DNA of 15,984 nucleotides from DATKDF01 sp035512795 (GCA_035512795.1 DATKDF010000138.1:1-15984), one strand, 5' to 3'; positions 1 through 7,695 are shown, numbered from the stretch's first letter. Translations and numbers: made by a program. Notes: generated by a model from the sequence alone, not told the origin.

Positions 1-45
1 TTTTGGTGCCGCGCTACCCGCCGATAACAGGAATGTTAGTCCGAT

Positions 46-1152
46 ATGGGTGTTTCCTCCGCACTCCCACGCCTGCCTGAGGTCTACACGCCCGCAGAAG
101 TCGCGCGTGCGGCTGGCGTGCCGGCCACCGATGTCGTCGCGTTGCTCGAAACCGGACAGGTGCTGTCCAGCCGCGGCTTCATCGCGCAGGCCGACGCCGT
201 CCGCCTGGTCCGGGCGCTCTCGGGCCGCTCGACGCTCCCGGCCCGCGACCGCATGCCCCTCACCGTCATACGGCCCGCGCGGCGCAACCGCGGCGGCATG
301 TCGTTTGTCACCTCGACGGCGCTTCACAGCCTCCTGGCCCTTTTCCTTATCGCTGCGTCGACGTGGGGATGGCTGCGGTCGGAGAACACCGAGGTACTGA
401 TCCCCCAGCAGAAGGCCGTGCGTCTCGTGTTCCTGCACACCCCCGGCCCGGGTGGCGGCGGGGGCGGCGGGGGCCTTCGCATGCCGGCACCACCCCCACC
501 GGCCCAGATCAAGGCGCCGGCACCCGAACGGGTGTCGAGCCCTGTTCCGCCCGTCCGGCGCGTTGCGGCGCCACCACGCCCACTGCCCCGCCGGCCCGAG
601 CCGCGTGTCACGCCGCCACCTCGTCCCGTTCCGGAGGCTCCGCGGCCGGCCCTGGCGCTGCCCTGGGCCGTCCAGGCGCCCGTCAGTCCCGTCGCCGCAG
701 ACACGGTCGACCTGGCAGGGCTGCCCGACCCCCCCGCCCCCGTGGCCAACCCAAGCGCCGGACCTGGCGGCGGCGGTGGCCTCGGCACCGGACAGGGTGC
801 CGGCCTGGGTGACGGCACGGGCGGCGGCATCGGTGACGGCTCTGGCGGCGGCACCGGCGGTGGCCCGTACCGGCCAGGCAGCGGCATCGAGCCGCCGACG
901 CTCGTGCGTGAGGTGCGCGCCGCCTACACGGCTGAAGCCCGTCGCCTCGGGATCGAGGGCGATGTCGTCCTCGAGATCGTCGTCGGCCGCGATGGTACGG
1001 TGAGTAACCTGCGCGTCGTCCGGCGACTGGGCGCGGGCCTCGACGAAACGGCCGTCGAAGCCGTGCGCCAGTGGCGCTTTGCCCCCGCGCGCCGGATGGG
1101 TGCCGCGGTTGACGTGCTCGTCAGCGTCTCGGTCGAGTTCTCGTTGAGGTAA
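46..1152 (+). CDS. TonB family protein with N-terminal HTH-like segment
   Basis: Likely an energy-transducing TonB-type protein that links inner-membrane proton-motive force to outer-membrane receptors. The C-terminal domain (about residues 283-368) has the family pattern: PPTLV, then A-RRLGIEGDVVLEIVVGRDG, then AV-QWRFAPA. A single membrane helix lies at about 88-109. It is followed by a Pro/Arg-rich periplasm-spanning stretch (about 145-235) and Gly-rich blocks at 134-143 and 240-274. The odd part is residues 13-57, before the membrane helix. They read like a MerR/excisionase-type helix-turn-helix (YTPAEVARAAGVPATDVVALLETGQV, then an AQADAVRLVRAL helix), which would be cytoplasmic. The start is fixed by an in-frame TAG at 37-39; ATG 46 is the first start after it. 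The only SD-like sequence (AGGA at 29-32) is rather far away. The next gene starts two bases after the stop, so they are probably co-transcribed. The TonB call is firm; the HTH is inferred from pattern only. Confidence 0.85.
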   Translation: MGVSSALPRLPEVYTPAEVARAAGVPATDVVALLETGQVLSSRGFIAQADAVRLVRALSGRSTLPARDRMPLTVIRPARRNRGGMSFVTSTALHSLLALFLIAASTWGWLRSENTEVLIPQQKAVRLVFLHTPGPGGGGGGGGLRMPAPPPPAQIKAPAPERVSSPVPPVRRVAAPPRPLPRRPEPRVTPPPRPVPEAPRPALALPWAVQAPVSPVAADTVDLAGLPDPPAPVANPSAGPGGGGGLGTGQGAGLGDGTGGGIGDGSGGGTGGGPYRPGSGIEPPTLVREVRAAYTAEARRLGIEGDVVLEIVVGRDGTVSNLRVVRRLGAGLDETAVEAVRQWRFAPARRMGAAVDVLVSVSVEFSLR

Positions 1153-1154
1153 TC

Positions 1155-2093
1155 ATGATCGCTCTTGTAGTCGTTGGCATCGTGCTGCTCCTCGTCCTCG
1201 CCGCCTTCATGGCGGCGGCGGCGTGGAAACTGCTCCGTGAAGACCGGGAGCGATCGGCCGCGCGAGTGGCCATGCTCGATGAACTCGCGCGCGAGAACGC
1301 GGCTGAGCTCGGCGAGCCGATGCACACCCGGCGGCCGATGTCCGACCGCGAGCACGACGCCGCGCTCGAAGCCGGGTGGGACCTCGAGATTCGTCCGGCG
1401 ACACAACAAGCCGACGCCCGTGTACCCGAACCGCGTCGGTTGCCGCTCGCCGAGCCACGTCCCGAACCGGTCGTCCAGCAGGCAACCGTGCAACCCGATC
1501 CGCCGCCGGTGGTCGCCGATGGCATGTTCGGCACGGCACACGACATCCCGCCGGGCCGACCGCGCGGGCAGTTCTGGACAGCAGCGGCCACAGCCATCGT
1601 CGTCCTGGGTGTCGGGACCGGCATGGTCTATGCGGTGCGGCACGCCGACGCGATTGTCGGCATCGGCCGGCAGTTGACCTCACCGGAGCCCTCGAAGACG
1701 CCACTCGAACTCATCTCGCTGCGCCACACTGACACCGGCGGTCAGGCCTTCACGGTCACCGGCTTCGTCCAGAACCCGCTCGGGGGCGGCGCCGCGCGCA
1801 ACGTCGTCGCCGTGGTGTACCTGTTCGATGCCGACGGCCAGTACTTTGCGAGTGGCCGCGCGCCGCTCGACATCAGGACCCTGCAGCCCGGCGACGAGTC
1901 GCCGTTTGTCGTCACGATCCCGAAGGTGTCCGGCGTAACCCGCTATCGGGTGGGATTCCGCACCGACGAGGGTGATGTCGTCGCGCACGTCGACCGGCGG
2001 GGCAGCGAGCCGGGCGGCACGACCGGCGAGGTGCAGAACGGCATCGATCGGAATCCGGATCCGCCATCCACGCCGCGACGGGTCGAGGGCTGA
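1155..2093 (+). CDS. Two-TM membrane protein with FxLYD-like domain
   Basis: Function unknown. Residues 1-24 form a hydrophobic N-terminal helix. Then comes a charged, probably cytoplasmic segment (about 25-139) with an Arg/Glu-rich helix followed by a Pro-rich region. A second hydrophobic helix lies at about 141-162. The remaining roughly 125 residues contain a beta-rich domain (about 184-278). Its pattern of FTVTGFVQN, then NVVAVVYLFDADGQY, then LQPGDESPFVV resembles the FxLYD domain, an immunoglobulin-like fold often found outside the cytoplasm. The tail is Gly/Pro-rich and polar. The gene sits 2 bases after the TonB-family gene and 4 bases before the VWFA-related gene, so the three were probably selected as a unit. 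It may help anchor or scaffold those two in the envelope; this is inference from position. The FxLYD assignment comes from the motif pattern alone. Confidence 0.65.
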   Translation: MIALVVVGIVLLLVLAAFMAAAAWKLLREDRERSAARVAMLDELARENAAELGEPMHTRRPMSDREHDAALEAGWDLEIRPATQQADARVPEPRRLPLAEPRPEPVVQQATVQPDPPPVVADGMFGTAHDIPPGRPRGQFWTAAATAIVVLGVGTGMVYAVRHADAIVGIGRQLTSPEPSKTPLELISLRHTDTGGQAFTVTGFVQNPLGGGAARNVVAVVYLFDADGQYFASGRAPLDIRTLQPGDESPFVVTIPKVSGVTRYRVGFRTDEGDVVAHVDRRGSEPGGTTGEVQNGIDRNPDPPSTPRRVEG

Positions 2094-2097
2094 GGCC

Positions 2098-3183
2098 ATG
2101 CGCAGCCGTCCGCTTGCCCTCGCCACAGCCCTGTCGCTCGGCACACTCGCGACGCCCGCCGCCGATCGCGGTCACGGGCAGCAGGCCGACCAGGGGTTTT
2201 CGTTCCGGAGCGGCGTCAACCTCATCAGCGTCACCGCCACGGTGACCGACGAACACGGGCGATTCGTTCCCAACCTGCGCGCCGAAGACTTCGCCGTCTA
2301 CGAGGACGGCCGCCCGCAGACGATCTCCCAGTTCGAGGCCGAGCGCGTCCCGGTCAGCCTCGGCATCGCGCTCGACACGAGCGGCAGCATGGCCGGCGAC
2401 AAGATTGCGGCGGCGCGGGCGGCGCTCGATCGCTTCCTGTTCGATCTGCTGGGACCGCAGGACGAGGTGTTTCTCTTCCGCTTCGACACGCGGCCGACAC
2501 TCATCCAGCCGTGGACCGACGACCGGCGCGCCGTCAGTCACGCGCTCGGCTCGGCGCGCCCGGCCGGCGGCACCGCGGTGTACGACACGGTGGCAGAGGC
2601 CGTGCCGCTTGCAGAGAGCGGCACGCGCCGCAAGAAGGCACTCGTTGTCATCTCCGACGGCAACGACACGAGCAGCCGGACGCGTCTGCCTGCGCTGCAG
2701 CGGTTGATCCGCGAGACCGAGGTGCTGGTGTACGCCATCGGCATCGACGCGTCGGGCGATTCGAGCCGCGCCTACGCCGCAAGCTCGGCCTCGACGACGA
2801 CCGGCCCGACAGGAGGGGACCCGGCCGGGCCGCGCCCGGTGCCAACCGCGTTCCCGGGACAGAAACCCGTCGTGACGAAGACGACCACGCCCCCGCCACC
2901 TCCGTCCCCGGCGCCGCGACGCCCAGCGCCCTCCGGGTCATCCGATCGCGTCAACGCCGATGCCCTGCGTGCGATCACCGACGACAGCGGCGGCCGGACG
3001 GAGATCATCGTGTCAGCACGCGATCTGGATCCGGCCACCGCCGGCATCGCCGACGAACTCAGCCGTCAGTACTTCATCGGCTACGTGTCGTCGGTACCCA
3101 AGGACGGCCGCTGGCACACGATCGAGGTGCGCGTGCGCGGTAACTACACGGTCCGGGCACGTCGGGGATTCGTCGCAAACTGA
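2098..3183 (+). CDS. Secreted VWFA-related protein (acidobacterial type)
   Basis: A 361-residue protein resembling the VWFA-related Acidobacterial domain family (TIGR03436-like). The family is abundant in Acidobacteriota, but its ligands are not established. Residues 1-29 look like a signal peptide. A beta-rich lead-in (about 36-85) has the family wording VTATVTDEHGRFVPNL-AEDF-VYEDG. The VWA domain follows, with a complete metal-ion-dependent adhesion site: DTSGS at 93-97, Thr at 159 in GGTAVYD, and ISDGND at 186-191. Metal-dependent protein binding is therefore plausible. A low-complexity Ser/Thr/Pro insert (about 226-283) splits the later part of the domain. The C-terminus closes with RQYFIGYVSS and RGNYTVRARRGF, also typical of the family. 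I start at ATG 2098, preceded by GAGG. The frame is open back to 1972, but that extension has no signal peptide and overlaps the previous gene by 122 bases. Confidence 0.88.
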   Translation: MRSRPLALATALSLGTLATPAADRGHGQQADQGFSFRSGVNLISVTATVTDEHGRFVPNLRAEDFAVYEDGRPQTISQFEAERVPVSLGIALDTSGSMAGDKIAAARAALDRFLFDLLGPQDEVFLFRFDTRPTLIQPWTDDRRAVSHALGSARPAGGTAVYDTVAEAVPLAESGTRRKKALVVISDGNDTSSRTRLPALQRLIRETEVLVYAIGIDASGDSSRAYAASSASTTTGPTGGDPAGPRPVPTAFPGQKPVVTKTTTPPPPPSPAPRRPAPSGSSDRVNADALRAITDDSGGRTEIIVSARDLDPATAGIADELSRQYFIGYVSSVPKDGRWHTIEVRVRGNYTVRARRGFVAN

Positions 3184-3224
3184 ACCCCCGGCCCCCGTCG
3201 TTTGCCGTCGTGTAGGATCCCGTC

Positions 3225-3959
3225 GTGCTGGTCTGGCCCGTGACGCTTGCCCTGTCGGTAGCCGGCAGCGTCGGCGGCCTGCTGACGGCCTCGCTGCTGC
3301 TGCTCGCCCGGAACGAGGTGCGGACGCGCGTCGTCCCGTGGCTCGTGTCGTACGCGGTCGGCACGCTGCTCGGCGCGGCGCTCCTCGGGCTCGTCCCTGA
3401 AGCCCTCGAGGCGCTGGCGCCGCCGGCCGTGTTCGGCGCGCTGCTCTTCGGCATCCTGTCGTTCTTCGTCCTCGAGAAACTCGTCCTGCTCCGGCACTGC
3501 CACGGCGACGAGACGTGCGAGATCCATCGGAGTACGGCCACGCTCGTGATCGTCGGCGATGCGGTGCACACGTTTGTCGATGGCGTCGTCATTGCGGCGG
3601 CGGCGCTCATCTCGCTGCCGCTCGGTGCCACGACGGCGCTGGCCGTCGCCGCGCACGAGATCCCGCAGGAGGCCGGGGACTTCGCCATCCTGCTCGCGGC
3701 CGGCTACTCGCGCAAGCGCGCGCTCATCCTGAATCTGATCTCGGCCCTTGGCGGACTGACGGGAGCCACCATCATGCTCCTGTTCGGATCACAGGTGCCC
3801 TGGGTCATCCCGTACGTCCTCGCCTTTGCCGCCGGCAACTTCCTGTATGTCGCGATGTCGGACTTGATCCCCAGCCTGCACCGCGGCGAACTCGACCGCA
3901 GTCCGGTGCGCCAGGTCGCGCTCATCGCGCTGGGCGTGTTCACTATCGTCCTGATCTGA
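3225..3959 (+). CDS. ZIP family metal transporter
   Basis: A 244-residue integral membrane protein of the ZIP (SLC39-like) family, which moves zinc, iron or similar divalent metals into the cytoplasm. About seven or eight hydrophobic segments are visible. The two metal-site motifs are intact: HTFVDG at 115-120 (TM4 motif) and HEIPQEAGD at 144-152 (TM5 motif). A further conserved stretch, GNFLYVAMSDLIP, lies at 204-216. The loop before TM4 holds HCHGDETCEIH (91-101 and neighbours), a His/Cys/acidic cluster of the variable kind that can bind metal in ZIP proteins. The start is a GTG: an in-frame TAG at 3213-3215 rules out anything further upstream, AGGA at 3214-3217 is a usable SD, and a later start at 3240 would cut into TM1. 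Substrate cannot be told from sequence. It lies 41 bases after the VWFA gene and may have its own promoter. Confidence 0.92.
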   Translation: MLVWPVTLALSVAGSVGGLLTASLLLLARNEVRTRVVPWLVSYAVGTLLGAALLGLVPEALEALAPPAVFGALLFGILSFFVLEKLVLLRHCHGDETCEIHRSTATLVIVGDAVHTFVDGVVIAAAALISLPLGATTALAVAAHEIPQEAGDFAILLAAGYSRKRALILNLISALGGLTGATIMLLFGSQVPWVIPYVLAFAAGNFLYVAMSDLIPSLHRGELDRSPVRQVALIALGVFTIVLI

Positions 3960-3992
3960 GACACCGGACTCGGCCAGTCCATTCCCGGTGTC
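3960..3992 (+). terminator. Possible hairpin after ZIP gene
   Basis: GACACCGG at 3960-3967 pairs with CCGGTGTC at 3985-3992, giving an 8-bp perfect stem with a 17-base loop directly after the ZIP stop codon. There is no T-run, so it is not a classical intrinsic terminator. It may slow or end transcription or protect the 3' end. Confidence 0.3.
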
Positions 3993-4035
3993 CATGGCCT
4001 GGAATCCGTGGAGGACAGGCGGCATCGGCCGCGTC

Positions 4036-4056
4036 CGGCCGGGCGCGCGCCGGCCG
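4036..4056 (+). terminator. Second GC-only hairpin in the ZIP-BON gap
   Basis: CGGCCGG at 4036-4042 pairs with CCGGCCG at 4050-4056 around a 7-base GCGCGCG loop. No T-run follows. In DNA this GC-rich such stems arise easily by chance, so this is weak. The rest of the 155-base gap (3960-4114) shows no other recognisable signal. Confidence 0.2.
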
Positions 4057-4114
4057 TGGCACCCGTCTTGCTCGTCTACCCAGATGATGCTGCGGCGCCC
4101 GCGAGTGAGGGTCC

Positions 4115-4630
4115 ATGCGGACCGGTGTGCTGCTCGTGGGCTGGCTGCTGACGGTGCCGTCGATGCCATCCGCGGTCGAGGCCCAGGCGCACGACGCGCG
4201 TCTGGCGGACCGCGCCATCGAGTCAGTCAGGAGCTACGTCCACTTCTCGATCTTCGATGACGTGACGGTCACCGTCGACCGGGCCGTCGTCCGCCTCGAC
4301 GGGCGCGTCACGCGGCCCGACAAGCGAACCGGCCTCGAAGCGCGCGTGGGCGCCCTCGCCGGCGTGCGCGAGGTCGTCAACGCCATCAAGGTGTTGCCGC
4401 GACTCGAAAGCGACACCGCCCTGCGCCAGTCGATTGCCAACGCCATCTACGGTCACCCGGCCTTCTGGCATTACGCCGCGATGGCGCGTCCGCCAATCCA
4501 CATCGTCGTCGAGCGCGGAGACGTCCGGCTGGCCGGCGTCGTCGCGAGCCACGTCGAGCGCCAGTTGGCGTTCGCTCTCGCCCAGGTGACCGGCGCCGCC
4601 AGCCTCCGCAACGACCTGCGAGTCGAGTAA
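4115..4630 (+). CDS. Secreted protein with two BON domains
   Basis: A 171-residue exported protein. Residues 1-24 form a signal peptide, with likely cleavage near VEAQA. Two BON (OsmY/nodulation) domains follow. The first, about 28-94, runs from LADRAIESVRSY through DDVTVTVDRAVVRLDGRV to GVREVVNAIKVLP. The second, about 100-170, runs from TALRQSIANAIYG through IHIVVERGDVRLAGVV to NDLRVE. The Gly in each beta-turn (LDGRV, LAGVV) and the val-rich end strands fit the family. BON proteins in bacteria are usually periplasmic and bind phospholipid or outer-membrane components, often under stress; that role is known for OsmY-like proteins, not shown here. ATG 4115 has GAGG four bases upstream, a slightly short spacing. 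The gene ends 7 bases before the first GACGCC-type palindrome and is probably not in one operon with the next gene. Confidence 0.85.
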   Translation: MRTGVLLVGWLLTVPSMPSAVEAQAHDARLADRAIESVRSYVHFSIFDDVTVTVDRAVVRLDGRVTRPDKRTGLEARVGALAGVREVVNAIKVLPRLESDTALRQSIANAIYGHPAFWHYAAMARPPIHIVVERGDVRLAGVVASHVERQLAFALAQVTGAASLRNDLRVE

Positions 4631-4637
4631 AAGTTAC

Positions 4638-4654
4638 AAGACCCCCGGCGTCTT
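4638..4654 (-). repeat. GACGCC palindromic element, copy 1
   Basis: AAGACCCCCGGCGTCTT: 5-bp arms AAGAC/GTCTT around CCCCGGC. The asymmetric centre gives it a direction; on the minus strand it reads GACGCCGGGGGTC. Its minus-strand flank (TTGTAACTTTTAC, 4629-4641) resembles the flank of the copies at 7698 and 12482. The other side (4655-4673) holds the small palindrome AAAGAGTCTTT and a second CGGCGTC, possibly the remnant of a further copy. It lies between the BON gene and the first carboxypeptidase-regulatory-like gene. Confidence 0.75.
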
Positions 4655-4692
4655 AAAGAGTCTTTTCGGCGTCAGAATGGTCCGGGACCCGG

Positions 4693-5805
4693 ATGACGCT
4701 CAGGCTCGCGTTCATCGCGCTCGTGACGGCCGCGACCGTCTCGACGTCAGCTGCGCAGTCCAATCTGCACTCCATCTTCGTCCGCGTCGTCGACGCCGAC
4801 ACCGGCCGGCCCATTCCCAGGGTACGGGTCACGGTCAGCGTCATCGAGGGCACGACCATGCGCGGCGCGCTCGAGTTCACCGACCGCCAGGGCCGCGCCT
4901 GGCTTCGCCGCCTTCCCTCCGGCCGGGCGAGGTTGCGCGTGCTCCACGAGGTCTTCTACGACATCGCTGCCCCGCCGGGCGCGATTCCGCCCGGCGTGTC
5001 CGTTCAGCTCGACGACGGCAAGCCACCGCCGCTCGTGACGTTCCGCCTGGCAAGGGGCGGGACGATCTCCGGGCAGGTCTTCGACGAGTTCGGCGAGCCC
5101 ATGGCGGAGCTGCGCGTCGGGCTCTTCCGCCAAAGCGCGCTCGACGGCGCTCCGACGAGCACCGGCAGATCGGCCATCACTGACGACCGCGGCGAGTATC
5201 GCGTTGCTGGTCTGCCGCCGGGCAAGTACATCATCGGCGCCACCCCGACTTACAGTCCGCGGCCGCTCGGTGAATTCCCCGCCGACGTCCTGACGACCGC
5301 TCAGTGGATCAACGTCCTCCAGGGCTGGTCCAACGACGTCGAATCGGCAGCGGGAAGCGCGCCGCCGCTCCCGGCGCCGGTCGCCCACACGCCCCTGGTC
5401 GGCTACGCGGCGACGTTCTACCCGGGCGACGACCGCGCGCACGCTCAGGCCGTCGACGTCGAGGGCGGTCGTGAGTACGCCGGCATCAGCTTCACCATGC
5501 GGACGACGCCGATGGCGTTTGTCACGGGGACCGTGACCGGCATGCCAGCCGGCCTTCCCGGTGGGCTGAGCGTGGCCCTGGTGCCGGACGCCCCCGGCGG
5601 CGCGACCCACCCTATCCCGGCGACCACCATCGACATCCACGGACGATTCTCCATGCCGTTCGTACCGCACGGGTCTTACACCCTCCTCGCGAGTCTGAAG
5701 CGCCAGGCCGGTCAGGACGCGTACTCCGCGCGCGTGCCGGTCAGCGTCGGCTCGGAAACGGCCGCAATGCCTCTCGTGGTGATCCTGGAGCGAACGTTCC
5801 GATGA
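4693..5805 (+). CDS. Short secreted carboxypeptidase-regulatory-like protein
   Basis: At 370 residues this is the shortest of five related genes here; the two other complete secreted paralogs I would compare it with first are 630 and 662 residues. Residues 1-21 form a signal peptide ending near STSAAQS. Three CnaB/transthyretin-like beta-sandwich units can be seen: about 27-90 (VDADTGRPIPRVRVTV, then TDRQGRAWLRRLPSGRARL), about 122-185 (ISGQVFDEFGEPMAELRV, then TDDRGEYRVAGLPPGKY), and about 275-335 (a weaker unit ending in VPHGSYTLLA). Between units two and three sits the paralog signature GYAATFYPGDD (238-247), followed by VEGGREYAGISF in place of the usual GEER version. The first unit lacks the SKPGY-YG-R stretch of the others, and the C-terminal one or two units are missing. 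No enzymatic site is seen; the domain is structural. The stop overlaps the next start as ATGA, so the two are translationally coupled. Confidence 0.75.
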   Translation: MTLRLAFIALVTAATVSTSAAQSNLHSIFVRVVDADTGRPIPRVRVTVSVIEGTTMRGALEFTDRQGRAWLRRLPSGRARLRVLHEVFYDIAAPPGAIPPGVSVQLDDGKPPPLVTFRLARGGTISGQVFDEFGEPMAELRVGLFRQSALDGAPTSTGRSAITDDRGEYRVAGLPPGKYIIGATPTYSPRPLGEFPADVLTTAQWINVLQGWSNDVESAAGSAPPLPAPVAHTPLVGYAATFYPGDDRAHAQAVDVEGGREYAGISFTMRTTPMAFVTGTVTGMPAGLPGGLSVALVPDAPGGATHPIPATTIDIHGRFSMPFVPHGSYTLLASLKRQAGQDAYSARVPVSVGSETAAMPLVVILERTFR

Positions 5806-7694
5806 TCCGCCTGGCCGCTGTCATGCTCGTCTCGCTCGGCGCATCGCATGCCGCGCCCGCGACCGCGCCACGCCCCCAGCAGGCGCCGCCCGACCTGCGT
5901 CCCGCCGTCGTCATCGGCCGCGTCATCGATGCAGCCAGTGGCGGTGCGGTTCGCCGCGCCATCGTGCGGCTCGAGGGCGGCAGCCAGCCCGTCACGCGCG
6001 TCGCCGACGAGCGCGGGCGCTTCTACTTCCGCGGTCTGCCGGCCGGCCACTACTCGATCACGGCCATGCGCGACGGCTACTTTGACGGCGCCTTCGGGCG
6101 CGTGCGCGCCGGCGGCGATGCGCTGGACCTGCCGCTCTCGCCCGGCGAGTGGCGGACCGACGTCGAGATCCCGATGTTCCGACCGGCCACGATTGCGGGC
6201 GTCGTGGGTGACGAAGCCAGCGAGCCGCTGACTGGCGTTCCCGTCGAGGCGCTTCGTCGCGAGTTCACCGAAGACGGCGAGACGTGGCTGTCGGTCACGC
6301 GCACGCAGACAAACGACCTGGGCGCGTACCGACTGACCGGCCTCCTGCCCGGCGAGTACGTCGTCGTCGTGCCATCGGTGCAAGCCTCGATGCCGCTCGC
6401 GACGCTCGAGGAGGTCGGCCGGACGGGCGCGACAACCGCCAACATCATGGCCGTCTTCTTCATGAACGGCGGCCCGGGTTCCTCGACGGTCGGCCATCCG
6501 ATGCCCGGGATGCTCTTTGACGACGATGAGGCCAATGGCGTGATGATCGGGGCGGCCGCGACACCCCCGGCCTCGCCCGACGGCACGCGCGTCGGCTATC
6601 CGACGCACTTCTACCCGGCATCTGACTCGGTCGAGTCGGCCGTGCCGATCGCACTGGCGTCAGGCGAGGCACGACACGGCGTCAACGTCATTCTGACGCC
6701 ACAGCCGACGGCGCGTGTGACCGGCCGGGTGGAGGGACCCGACGGTCCGGTGCCCGGCATGCTGCTGCGTCTCATCCGGCACGGTGCCGCCGACAGCGGC
6801 GTGCCGGCAACCGTGGCCGCCACCGTCTCGGCACCAGACGGGTCGTTCGCGCTGGTCGGCGTCCCGGCCGGGGCGTACGTCCTGCACGCCCGGAGCGCGG
6901 TCGTCGGACTGGCCAGCGTGACCCGGATCCGTTCGATGGCACCGCCGGCGGTCGCCGCCGAGACGCAGCCGCTCCTCGGCCCGGCCAGGCTGTTCGCAGA
7001 GACGCCCCTCGCCGTGTTCGACCGCGACGTCGACGACGTGATTGTCACGATGACGAGCGGCGCCACGCTCGCCGGCCGCGTAGAGTTCGATGGCCCGGGC
7101 GACGCACCGCCGGCCGAGCAACGCGCCGGCTTGCACGTCCGTCTGCGCCGGTCGACCGGCGCCACGGCCGACGTACCGCCGCTAGGCGTCGGCCCGGACG
7201 ACACGTTCGAGTTTACCGGCGTTCGCCCCGGGCGATACATTGTCGAAGCCGGCGGCCTGCCCGCCGGCTGGTTCGTGTCGTCGGTCACGCAGTTCGGCAG
7301 GGACGTGCTCGAGAACCCGGTCGACCTCGGCGTCGGCGCCGACGCGTTCGAAGTCATCGTGACGCTGACCGATCGGCCGGCCGGAATCGCGGGCACGGTC
7401 TACGATTCGATGCGCCGGGCCCAGCCCGGGGCGCGGGTGGTGGCGGTGCCGGCCGGCCGCGCGGCCGGCCTCGACGCCGACGCGGCCCCGCACACGGTCC
7501 GTTCGGTACGAGCCAGCGTCTACGGACTGTTCACGCTCCTCGGCCTCGCGCCCGGAGCCTACGATGTCGTCGTGCTCGACGACCGGGCCGACGACCGCTG
7601 GCGCGACGCCCGGACGCTTTCCGAAACCGGGAGCCGGCCCGTGCGGGTCACCGTGGCTGCGGGCCAGGTCTCGCCAGTCTCGGTACTGAAGTGA
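5802..7694 (+). CDS. Secreted carboxypeptidase-regulatory-like multidomain protein
   Basis: A 630-residue exported protein of the five-member family. Signal peptide about 1-24 (LASLG-like core, AHAAPAT end). Beta-sandwich units start at about 35 (GRVIDAASGGAVRRAIVRL, then DERGRFYFRGLPAGHYSITA), 129 (IAGVVGDEASEPLTGVPV, then NDLGAYRLTGLLPGEYVVVV), 304 (ARVTGRVEGPDGPVPG, then DGSFALVGVPAGAYVL), about 425 (LAGRVEFDGP, then EFTGVRPGRYIVEA) and about 535 (IAGTVYDSMRRAQPG, then LFTLLGLAPGAYDVVV). The signature GYPTHFYPASD is at 265-274, followed by ALASGEARHGV. The linker between units two and three (about 195-262) is Gly/Met-rich and probably flexible. Its ATG lies inside the preceding stop (ATGA). 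No anchor motif or second TM is seen, so it is probably periplasmic or released; a role in the envelope or in binding carbohydrate or protein is inference only. Confidence 0.82.
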   Translation: MIRLAAVMLVSLGASHAAPATAPRPQQAPPDLRPAVVIGRVIDAASGGAVRRAIVRLEGGSQPVTRVADERGRFYFRGLPAGHYSITAMRDGYFDGAFGRVRAGGDALDLPLSPGEWRTDVEIPMFRPATIAGVVGDEASEPLTGVPVEALRREFTEDGETWLSVTRTQTNDLGAYRLTGLLPGEYVVVVPSVQASMPLATLEEVGRTGATTANIMAVFFMNGGPGSSTVGHPMPGMLFDDDEANGVMIGAAATPPASPDGTRVGYPTHFYPASDSVESAVPIALASGEARHGVNVILTPQPTARVTGRVEGPDGPVPGMLLRLIRHGAADSGVPATVAATVSAPDGSFALVGVPAGAYVLHARSAVVGLASVTRIRSMAPPAVAAETQPLLGPARLFAETPLAVFDRDVDDVIVTMTSGATLAGRVEFDGPGDAPPAEQRAGLHVRLRRSTGATADVPPLGVGPDDTFEFTGVRPGRYIVEAGGLPAGWFVSSVTQFGRDVLENPVDLGVGADAFEVIVTLTDRPAGIAGTVYDSMRRAQPGARVVAVPAGRAAGLDADAAPHTVRSVRASVYGLFTLLGLAPGAYDVVVLDDRADDRWRDARTLSETGSRPVRVTVAAGQVSPVSVLK

Positions 7695-7695
7695 A

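Noticed and set aside
1..45. Possible promoter before the TonB-family gene
   Set aside because: Only 45 bases are available and I find no convincing -35/-10 pair; only a distant AGGA at 29-32.
769..873. GGCGGC-type repeated tract resembling a tandem repeat or CRISPR-like array
   Set aside because: It codes for the Gly-rich spacer of the TonB-family protein. The units are irregular and in frame, with no spacers.
1972..2097. 42-codon upstream extension of the VWFA gene
   Set aside because: It overlaps the previous gene, lacks a signal peptide and is Arg/Ser-rich. ATG 2098 has GAGG upstream and gives a normal signal peptide.
4677..5183. Overlapping plus-strand frame at the start of the 4693 gene
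   Set aside because: Arg/His-rich product without any domain, in a different frame from the clear signal peptide and beta-sandwich protein.
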